NCBI GenBank assembly: GCA_910592205.1
Contig: CAJVPJ010000423.1
Span: forward strand, 1-25,510
Length of the DNA stretch: 25,510 nt
From: Paraglomus occultum
Taxonomy: Eukaryota; Glomeromycota; Glomeromycetes; Paraglomerales; Paraglomeraceae
Reading direction: 5' to 3'
Of this stretch, positions 19,197 to 25,510 are shown in pieces; within the stretch, counting starts at the first letter, position 1, and each line of letters begins with the position of its first letter. The translations under genes were made by a program, and so were the position numbers. The notes under the pieces were generated by a model that was not told the origin of the DNA, made no database searches, and saw nothing but the letters and a program-made list of their open reading frames with translations.

Positions 19197-20783
19197 CTAG
19201 CCAGCATAAATTTTACTGTCCTCAAACGCAGCCATCCCTTCAATATAGATTTTATGTAATCTGAACGCAAAATTACTAAATGTACTCCTTGCCGTTCCCA
19301 CAAACGTTTTCCCTTTCGCAGCAACAACCATGTCAACCAACGGTATCAAAAACTTTTTCATCGGCATCTTATCGACCTCGTTAACGATGTTGTCGAGCCC
19401 CGATAGGAAAGGAGTGAAATCGTCCAAGACTGCGATGCACGGAAACGCTTTGTACAGCGGTGCGTAGGACGCGTGCTTCCGAGTCCCGTGGAGATCAGTT
19501 GCCATGTATATTAACGGCATGTTGGTGGAATTAGTATAGCTGGTCAGGCATTCATCGGTCGTTGTGAAATCCGTTGATGGACTCGTTTCGAAAGACGATC
19601 CCGACGAGTTGACAAAAGCATTGATTTGCCGGACGATGTTCTTAATGTTCGCGTCACGATTCCTTGAAAAGAATCCATCACTCACTCTAACATGGATCCC
19701 TACGTAACTTTGTCTTCCCCCCAACTGTGCAATAATCTTATCCGCCACCGGCAATACGCCATCATACGTGACTGTCATAGACTTGATCATCCTGGTAAAG
19801 AATTCCTTGTGCTCCTTTACCTCGTGCGCAACTCTCCCGATACCATACATACTCTCGAAATACACTACTCGGTGTGGAATCTCCATGAAGTCGCTCAAGT
19901 TCAACCGCGCGCGAAAGCGACCACGAGACGTAGTGGAAGACGGGTCATCATAAATTTTAGCACCGTAGTACACACCATCTTTGAAGTAATGAAAGTCTTC
20001 ACGGTTGACACCGGTTTTGGCCATGATCCATTCTATGGAAATGTTCATGGTTGAGATTACTTTTACACCTTCCCTTTCAAAAAAGTCAGGCAGATCTCCA
20101 AACAAATGATCCCACGGCATGGTTGTCCATGCATCGTATCGCCGACATTCAACCGGTACTTTTGATTTATCCACTTCACCTATATATTTGACACAATGTT
20201 CCAGATGTTCTTTAGTATTATTATTAATGTTTTGAGCATACAGCGTATCGAAATGTTTCCACATATTACGTCTTCCAAAATAGACGTATGGTAATATTAA
20301 TGTTCTGTTCGTATAGTGTGCGAGTAAGATTGCATTCTCGAGGGCTATGCGTTGGTTGTTGAATTGGTTATGTGGTAAATATGCAATGTACTTTTCACCG
20401 GGTGGCGAGGGTCCTTTAGGGACGATGTAATTGCCTTTATTGTCAATGCGGTCTCTGTACGAGGTACCATAGTCTGCTGGAGGGAGGTAGGCAAATGGCG
20501 TCGGTTCAGGTTGACTGGAGGATTCTGGAACTGAAGTGTCGTCGGATTCTATGGGTAGAGATGTCGGTTGGGAAGAGTCTGATGACTTGGTTATTTCTTT
20601 CGGTATTTCTTCCGGTATTTCTGCCGGTATTTCTTCTGGAGGCCATGCGCTTGTGCTAAATATACTACTTTCGTTGAGTATGTAAAAGCTTGTCAAAAAG
20701 ACCAGAGTAAGCATCAGTAAGTATTTCGGATTTCGCAGTTTCAAGGAACGCCATTTGCGATTGTTGTCTTGGATACTGGTCAT
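19197..20783 (-). CDS. Type II membrane O-fucosyltransferase-like protein 3 (Pro/Glu stalk)
   Basis: The predicted protein has 528 residues and is intronless, starting at the ATG at 20783. A basic tail (RKWRSLKLRNPK, 9-20) is followed by one TM helix at about 21-36 (YLLMLTLVFLTSFYIL), giving a type II topology. The stalk (40-128) is acidic and rich in Pro, Glu and Ser and opens with EEIPAEIPEEIPKEI at 50-64. The domain begins at GEKYIAYLPHNQFNNQ (129-144). Signatures are YTNRTLILP (157-165), YYGAKIYDD (272-280), GIHVRVSD with H364-x-R366, IYMATD (425-430) and DMVVAAKGKTFVGTARSTFS (484-503). Expected role: GDP-fucose-dependent glycosylation in the ER/Golgi; acceptor unknown. It is the shortest of the three paralogues, ending soon after the last motif. 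A TATA box 77 nt upstream and a 12-C run in the leader are listed separately. Confidence 0.9.
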   Translation of the reverse strand: MTSIQDNNRKWRSLKLRNPKYLLMLTLVFLTSFYILNESSIFSTSAWPPEEIPAEIPEEIPKEITKSSDSSQPTSLPIESDDTSVPESSSQPEPTPFAYLPPADYGTSYRDRIDNKGNYIVPKGPSPPGEKYIAYLPHNQFNNQRIALENAILLAHYTNRTLILPYVYFGRRNMWKHFDTLYAQNINNNTKEHLEHCVKYIGEVDKSKVPVECRRYDAWTTMPWDHLFGDLPDFFEREGVKVISTMNISIEWIMAKTGVNREDFHYFKDGVYYGAKIYDDPSSTTSRGRFRARLNLSDFMEIPHRVVYFESMYGIGRVAHEVKEHKEFFTRMIKSMTVTYDGVLPVADKIIAQLGGRQSYVGIHVRVSDGFFSRNRDANIKNIVRQINAFVNSSGSSFETSPSTDFTTTDECLTSYTNSTNMPLIYMATDLHGTRKHASYAPLYKAFPCIAVLDDFTPFLSGLDNIVNEVDKMPMKKFLIPLVDMVVAAKGKTFVGTARSTFSNFAFRLHKIYIEGMAAFEDSKIYAG

Positions 20784-20792
20784 TTTGAAAGA

Positions 20793-20804
20793 GGGGGGGG
20801 GGGG
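20793..20804 (-). repeat. Run of 12 C in the 5' leader
   Basis: The plus strand shows 12 consecutive G, so the mRNA-sense strand of the gene starting at 20783 carries C12 ten bases before the ATG, next to CTCTTTC. The pyrimidine-rich leader is notable in such AT-rich DNA. Homopolymers of this length are also prone to length errors in sequencing. Confidence 0.9.
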
Positions 20805-20859
20805 ACGAACAAGGCAAAGAGAAATAGTATGACTTATAAAACTGAGAATTGACTCGAGT

Positions 20860-20867
20860 TATTTATA
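20860..20867 (-). promoter_or_regulatory. TATA box TATAAATA
   Basis: TATAAATA on the minus strand lies 77 nt before the ATG at 20783. This fits a core promoter giving a leader of roughly 40-50 nt that contains the C-rich run. Confidence 0.45.
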
Positions 20868-22302
20868 GAAATTATTTTTAGTATCGTTGTATGCAATGAC
20901 CGATCACTCAAATCAAACAATAATTTCGGTTTAGTAATACAAAATAAGCCATTTTACTAAAAAAGTAAATGTATCTTTAGAGTGTGTTTGTGTGTTGAAC
21001 ACACAGATGACTATTTTTACTTTGATGCAAACATGTTAACGAATTGGTTTTTTTTTTAAGACAAGCTGATGCGGTTTTATAACTTCCTTATCGTGCAAAG
21101 TTATATATTTCCCATCGAATTAATTATTATAACGGGTCTTTTTCATGCAGTACGACCTGACAATCAACCAATAGGGCACATTCTTTGTCATTCAATTGCA
21201 TCCAGGGGTTGAGTTTTATCCCCCTATGCCGGAAACTTTAACTATGAAAAACCAAAAGTGATTATTCTTTCAAATATTTAACTAGACAAATTTGCTGATA
21301 GTTCAGCCGCTTCCGAAAGAAAAAAATAAACACGATGTTATTCTCCGATATTTGTTGGAACTCAAACCCTAATTTGGAAAACTGTTAAAGCGAGCTATGT
21401 GTTATTGTGTTTAGGATAAAACCAGTGAATATGACGTGCATTACGAAAAACAAACGTAATCTGCGAGTCCGAGCTCAACTTATGCATTGTCTTGAATTAG
21501 GCCATAGGCAATGCAAAGAAACAATGTCAATTTTCGATTTCAAATAACAAACGTGGTAGCAACGTAAGCAAGTTGTACCACAGCCTCCGCAGTGACAGAT
21601 GTGTGATATTACTTTACTTAAGTATGGCGCAGAAATAATGAGTCTCGGCATTCGTGTAATGATAATCTCTTTGTCATCAAATCACACTAGTCTAAATTGC
21701 TTTGTTTACAAATAATTATTCATGATAAACAAACGGAATATTAATTAGAACCTGAATAGACGGTTAAATAAATTATGAGATAATTGTTCGTGAAACAAAT
21801 GATTTTAACCAAATGTCGGAAGTCCAAAAGTTGACAGATCGATATTTACGATAAACCAATTTTGAGGTTTGTTTCTAGCTGTTACATAACAACAGCCTTC
21901 ATCTAATCATTTCATCCTAAAATACACTTCACAAATGTTTGCACGAACAAGTTGCGATAATTCTCTCCATATTATTCCGAGACCAAACCTTTATAATCGG
22001 GGACGGCGAGACCCTTATCATTGCTATTTATAAAATCAAATCGAAAAAACCTACAGACTTTATAATAAACTTGTCCAAACAGCATAATGCTAGACCAAGA
22101 AACGATATTATTGTTGAAATAATTTAAATTTTACCACACACGAATTTTTGTTAAAACCAGACGATCAATCTTGTGTGTGACAAAATGTAAATCAGAAACT
22201 ATGATTGGTGTAAATTTCAAATTTAAACGTAGTGCTTTTTGTTAACCATTTAACATCTTGCATGCTTACACATTAGTAATTTAATAAATAAAATTTATAT
22301 TA
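20868..22302. other. Gene-free AT-rich spacer
   Basis: About 1.4 kb without a supported gene. The open frame at 21939-22127 begins with TTG rather than ATG, and no motif is visible. T-runs occur at 21050-21058. No RNA genes or transposon ends were seen. Confidence 0.45.
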
Positions 22303-22575
22303 TCATCTAATCCCAAGGCAAGCATCCATAGTTGATTCTGGTAATACAAATTCTGAATAAACTGAACGAGTATGCGAACCGATTTCTAAAACACAATGAA
22401 CATAAATACGTTCGGTTTTGAAGAGCATTTTGGATGTCAACCGATCATAATTTTTTAATAAATTATTAATGTTAGCATCACAACATCGCTCGGCAAGTTT
22501 CTTGTATTCCTCTGGTGCGGAATCAGGCATCGACGGTCGCAGTTTACTAATATTTCAACGATAAATTCGTTTACA
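22303..22575 (-). pseudogene. Kinase relic: end of the C-lobe
   Basis: Read on the minus strand, LRPSMPDSAPEEYKKLAER then CCDA matches the subdomain X-XI region of the kinases in this window and is closest to the fragment at 1-303 (KKLAERCCDA shared). Just upstream, another frame reads EFIVEIL, which fits the preceding helix (intact copy: SDLIRDIMGG) if one base was lost near 22540. After CCDA the usual DPDKRP is missing and the sequence jumps to NINNLLKNYDR, consistent with a deletion. The frame then runs on for about 50 codons without further similarity. An alternative is a 3' splice site at attag near 22548. Confidence 0.75.
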
Positions 22576-22588
22576 TCGAAGATAAAAA

Positions 22589-22660
22589 ATGTCTAGTTCT
22601 ACGAAAAAAAAAATAGCTAAATTAAAAGGGAAAGCTCTGTCAGTGGAACAAAGTATGTAA
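22589..22660 (+). CDS. Short ORF, possible first exon (Lys-rich)
   Basis: An ATG opens MSSSTKKKIAKLKGKALSVE plus three more codons. A strong 5' splice-like sequence, GTATGTAAGT, occurs at 22653-22662, so this could be a first exon ending at 22652. The Lys-rich opening with a KGKALS-type phrase recalls the start of some fungal DNA-binding or transposase proteins, but no second exon was found. It lies head-to-head with the kinase relic ending near 22575. Confidence 0.15.
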   Translation: MSSSTKKKIAKLKGKALSVEQSM

Positions 22661-23110
22661 GTGTACAGTTTTAAGTCTCGTGTCAGAAGAGCCAGAAATT
22701 TTGTGAGGTTAATGAAGTAAAAAATTAAATAACCAGACTTTTACATCTATTTTATCTGAAATAATCGAGCAATCTTTAAAAACCATTTACAATATATTTA
22801 TGTAAACTTATTTTGAACAAATATAAAGATAAGCTATAGTTTGTCATAAAAAAAGTTTGTTAAAAAAACTTTATATTATAAAAAGTTTTTGATCAAACGC
22901 ACAGATTTTCGCATTACAAACACTGAAATACAGCGTTATATAAAAACTTTTAGCTATTTCTGGATTTCTATAGACATAATAATAAAAAAACAACAATCGT
23001 TTTTGTATGGAAAAATCGTCGATATCCATATTGAGTAAAAGTCCTGGCTGTAGTATAGGGAGTAATTAGCAAAGTAGATAGATGTATAAACAATTAATTA
23101 ATTTATCGAA
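22661..23110. other. Gene-free AT-rich spacer
   Basis: No ORF, RNA or repeat with support. The region is dominated by A/T runs. It lies where the middle of the kinase exon 4 would be expected if the two minus-strand relics came from one gene, but I found no kinase-like sequence in it. Confidence 0.4.
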
Positions 23111-23242
23111 ATGGAAAAGCGTAGAAAAATGACACCTCCCCACATTTTGAACATTATACCGTACATTTTACTGCTACCACTAGTCATTGCATCAATAAAT
23201 TTCGCTACATCGGGCATTTGCATCAAATGTTTTCTGTATTAA
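23111..23242 (+). CDS. Hypothetical 43-aa secreted or membrane micro-protein
   Basis: The ATG has A at -3 and G at +4, a good start context. The product begins with a basic segment (MEKRRKMTPPH), then a hydrophobic core (ILNIIPYILLLPLVIASINF), then ATSGICIKCFLY with two Cys near the end. This is the layout of a signal peptide or a single TM helix followed by a very short tail. I know no family for it. Its length alone gives no statistical support. Confidence 0.2.
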   Translation: MEKRRKMTPPHILNIIPYILLLPLVIASINFATSGICIKCFLY

Positions 23243-23359
23243 AGCACTGTAATTTTCCCACTCTAAATATTTATTGTAATTTGCATATTATATAGACAAT
23301 TTATGTAATATGTGTTTACATGCGGCTGAATAAATTACACAAAATTTTTTTAAATAACT

Positions 23360-23638
23360 GCATTAAATTATTCTCAAGCGAAATCCGAAACCGTTTGCGT
23401 TCTTCTCCTTTATATTTGGCAGTATAAACTATTCAAACCAACCAGAACTGAAAATTTGTCTAATTGTGTATGTACGTCGTGATAAAAAGCATCCGAATAT
23501 GTTATTCTTGACTTAGTGGGTCCTTTATTGGCACAGCTACGGTAGACCGCTACAGCTGTTTTGAATATGTGGCTCTTGAGTAATCCCCATTGTCTATATA
23601 TTCTCGGGTGTTAATGTCTTTGGGTCTTTTTTAATCTG
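23360..23638 (-). pseudogene. Kinase relic: exon 3 segment
   Basis: On the minus strand, a 3' splice-like ctcaaatag is followed at 23638 by sequence matching the start of exon 3 of the intact kinase: LTPENI, then an in-frame TAG (23594-23596) where the intact copy has Trp, then MGITQEP. Further on, YHDVHTQLDKF (about 23451-23489) matches FYHDVHTLLDRF of the paralogue at 10578, and VYTAKYKGEER (23399-23430) with KRF matches the first N-lobe strands. About 60 unrelated bases lie between GITQEP and YHDVH, and the glycine-loop segment is deleted. It is clearly dead. With 22303-22575 it may be one rearranged gene copy in the order expected for the minus strand. Confidence 0.75.
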
Positions 23639-24384
23639 CTATTTGAGTAAACAAAAGACAATTAAACATTGTTTGCCAATAATCTACATCTAACGACAAA
23701 ATTTGCCCTATCCGCGCTATTGCAAATGCGGTAAGTGAAAACGCAAGGTAATTCTTTGTTATTGATTTGCATAAACAATACAAAAAGTACAAAAGTTGTG
23801 GCGTTTAATGGCGGACCGGAACAACTTTCGGACTACCATTAGACTAGCAGTTTTGACAGAAGCATAGTATACAATATTATGGGTAATTTGAAACTTTACA
23901 ACACTCCGATAAAGTGATATTTTGTTATCACTCACGTATTAGTGGTAAAAAAAAACTCCCGTCTACTGATACTCCGCTTCCTTACCAAATTTTCGGCAAA
24001 AAAAAATCAATATAACGAGGTTTGACTGTACAATGTTACAACACTACACATTTAGTAATACTATTTGCATGTAAAACTGGTGGTTTTACAACAAACTTCT
24101 CTAGATTGTTCAGAAATATAAGTTAAAAAAAGTAGGTGCTTATAAGCCTTACCACATAAAGTAGAAAAAGTTTTTATTGTTTGATAAATTATACATTCAT
24201 AGAATAAAATTGTAGTAGTATTGATATAAATGAGCAATTACCAAAATATTTAATCACTAATACTAGCTTCCTATATTAAAGAAGTAGATTGCTAATTTAG
24301 CAACAAAACAACAACACACAACTATAATAGATTTAATTATTAATATCAATCACTCTTGTGTCATAAATATTTCATTTCTTACTT
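23639..24384. other. Spacer upstream of the kinase relic and downstream of the Sel1 array
   Basis: I looked for kinase exons 1 and 2 on the minus strand here and did not find them, apart from intron-like sequence just before 23638. A transposon-end-like motif lies at 24000-24030. ATTAAA on the minus strand at 24332-24337 is a possible poly(A) signal 48 nt after the Sel1 stop. Confidence 0.45.
24000..24030 (-). mobile_element. Possible pogo/Tc1-type terminal inverted repeat (single end)
   Basis: On the minus strand this reads TACAGTCAAACCTCGTTATA followed by ttgat and an A/T run. CAGTCAAACCTCG-type ends preceded by TA are typical of pogo/Tc1-mariner terminal inverted repeats and their MITEs. 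The adjacent text with cccgtctactgatactccgc on the plus strand could be subterminal sequence. I found no matching second end in the window and no transposase, so it would be a solo or truncated end. Confidence 0.35.
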
Positions 24385-25439
24385 CTACTTTTTTACAGAA
24401 TAAAACTCTGTCAATTCTTGAACTTTTTTTTTCAGTTTAGAACTATCATTATAATAAAAAAAATAAACTTTGTTTTGCGCCTTAACATATCCTTGCTCAG
24501 CTGCTTTTTGATACAATTCAATAGCTTTCTGTTCATCTTGTTTTACTCCAACTCCCTTTTCATAGCACCAACCAAGATTATATTGTCCATATGCATTCTT
24601 TTTTTCAGCTGCCTTTTGAAACAATTCAATAGCTTTTTGAATATCTCTTTCTACTCCAATCCCATTTTTGTAACATAAACCAAGACTAACATATGCATAA
24701 TCATTTTCTTGTTTGACTGCTTCTTGATACAATTCAACTGCTTTTTGAACATTTTTATCTACTCCCATTCCATTTTCAAAACACCAACCAAGATTATCTT
24801 GTGCAGAAGAATCCCCTTGCATAGCTGCCTTTTGATATAATTCAACAGCTTTTTGATAATCTGTTTCTATATTAATGCCTGTTCTATATAGCCAGCCAAG
24901 ATTATTTTGTGCTGCAGCATGTCCTTGTTCAGCAGCTTTTTGATACCATTCAACTGCTTTTAGTTCATCTTTTTCTATTCCAGTTCCATGGCTATAACAC
25001 CAACCAAGATTATATTGTGCTTGAGCATGTCCTTGTTCAGCAGCTTTTTGATACCATTCAACTGCCTTTTGACTATCTTTTTCTACTCCAGTTCCATTAT
25101 TATAACAGACACCAAGATTACATTGTGATTGAGCATTTCCTTGTTCAGCAGCTTTTTGATACCATTCAACTGCCTTTTGTTCATCTTTTTCTACTCCAGT
25201 TCCATACTGATAACACACACCAAGATTAAATTGTGCTTGAGCATATCCTTGTTCAGCTGCTTTTTGATACCATTCAACTGCCTTTTGTTCATCTTTTTCC
25301 ACTCCAGTTCCATACTGATAACACACACCAAGACTTGTTTGTGCATTTGCATATCCTTGTTCAGCAGCCTTTTGATACCATTCAACTGCCTTTTGTTCAT
25401 CTTTTTCCACTCCAGTTCCATACTGATAACACAGACCAA
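24385..25439 (-). CDS. Sel1-like repeat protein, 5' end missing
   Basis: About 350 codons hold roughly nine Sel1-like repeats of 36 residues (first one partial) and a degenerate last unit ending KKKVQELTEFYSVKK. The unit pattern is (Y/N/H)AQAQ.NLG.CY..GTGVEKDEQKAVEWYQKAAEQG. The helix pairs are expected to form a curved scaffold for protein-protein contacts; in Glomeromycotina such arrays often belong to kinase-linked signalling proteins. The upstream (N-terminal) repeats are almost identical to each other and the downstream ones diverge (ELYQ, ELFQ, NIETD). The frame stays open to 25479, but beyond 25439 it is antisense to a kinase leader and has no ATG; the first in-frame Met is deep inside the array. 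It is therefore 5'-truncated in this assembly, either a broken gene or an exon whose start lies elsewhere. Confidence 0.8.
24600..25439 (-). repeat. 108-bp tandem repeats encoding Sel1 units
   Basis: The DNA repeats with a 108-bp period (one 36-residue unit). Phrases such as tttttgataccattcaactg and cttgttcagcagc recur once per unit. Units between about 24930 and 25430 are nearly identical. This favours unequal crossing-over and explains why the region is hard to assemble. Similar units occur at 12208-12577. Confidence 0.9.
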
Positions 25440-25510
25440 TAATAATCGATATTTGCGCATTTGAATTTTTGTAATTCAAACCATGTCGCTAGCATCTGAG
25501 GTTGTTCACA
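25434..25510 (+). repeat. 77-bp exact direct repeat, copy 2 (window end)
   Basis: Identical to 14779-14855. The first six bases, gaccaa, are also what the Sel1 unit would have at this place (compare acagaccaagatt near 12310), so they are shared by both sides of the Sel1-kinase junction. Confidence 0.95.
25483..25510 (+). CDS. Kinase-family gene, first nine codons (cut by window end)
   Basis: ATG at 25483 opens MSLASEVVH, the same nine codons as the intact kinase at 14828, preceded by the same 49-nt leader. It is either a further kinase copy whose body lies beyond the window or only an assembly overlap with the 14828 locus. It points away from the Sel1 array, which is on the opposite strand and directly abuts its leader. 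Confidence 0.6.

Noticed and set aside
21939-22127. 62-codon open frame in the spacer after O-fucosyltransferase-like gene 3
   Set aside because: It starts at TTG and no family is recognisable. The nearby ATG at 21936 is in another frame and soon hits a stop.
24600-25439. Regular repeats considered as a CRISPR-like array
   Set aside because: The 108-bp units are contiguous and keep a coding frame with the Sel1 consensus. There are no spacers, and the window is eukaryotic.

Overview
The window looks like nuclear DNA of a Mucoromycota fungus, most likely an arbuscular mycorrhizal (Glomeromycotina-type) fungus. It is AT-rich, gene-sparse and full of repeats. Genes are either intronless or cut by short introns of 59-99 bp with GT...AG ends. 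The families present are ones greatly expanded in that group: protein kinases with a Cys-pair plus WTxGN-type module before the kinase domain, Sel1-like repeat proteins, and single-pass membrane O-fucosyltransferase-like proteins. The species cannot be named from the sequence, and there is no bacterial gene organisation.

Layout. 1-303 is the C-terminal end of a kinase cut by the window edge. 1.7-6.0 kb holds two adjacent O-fucosyltransferase-like genes on the minus strand; a third paralogue lies at 19.2-20.8 kb, also minus. All three have a short cytosolic tail, one TM anchor, a variable stalk and a lumenal transferase domain. 6.0-10.5 kb has no gene I can defend apart from one weak 61-aa ORF. 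10.6-12.2 kb is a decayed kinase gene that keeps its introns but is frameshifted and cut off in exon 4, where an antisense Sel1-repeat fragment (12.2-12.6 kb) begins. 14.8-17.25 kb is the intact four-exon paralogue, predicted at 734 aa. 22.3-23.6 kb holds two minus-strand relics of the same kinase family. 24.4-25.44 kb is a minus-strand Sel1 array whose 5' end is fused to the 5' leader and first codons of another plus-strand kinase copy at the very end of the window.

Most notable. (1) The intact kinase has an iterated architecture: exons 2, 3 and 4 start with the same module in exact residue register, and degenerate copies of the kinase N-lobe alternate with Cys-pair/WTxGN modules ahead of the real kinase domain. 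(2) That kinase has NCN in place of HRD and DFS in place of DFG, so it is a predicted pseudokinase. (3) Sel1 arrays twice abut kinase sequence in antisense orientation; the second junction has a 6-nt microhomology. The last 77 bp of the window match 14779-14855 exactly, which may be a k=77 assembly-graph overlap, so that edge needs care.

Nothing shows the genes acting in one pathway. The kinase and Sel1 proteins are plausible signalling/scaffold proteins and the O-fucosyltransferase-like proteins plausible secretory-pathway glycosyltransferases. Their co-location is better explained by repeat-driven expansion in an accessory region.
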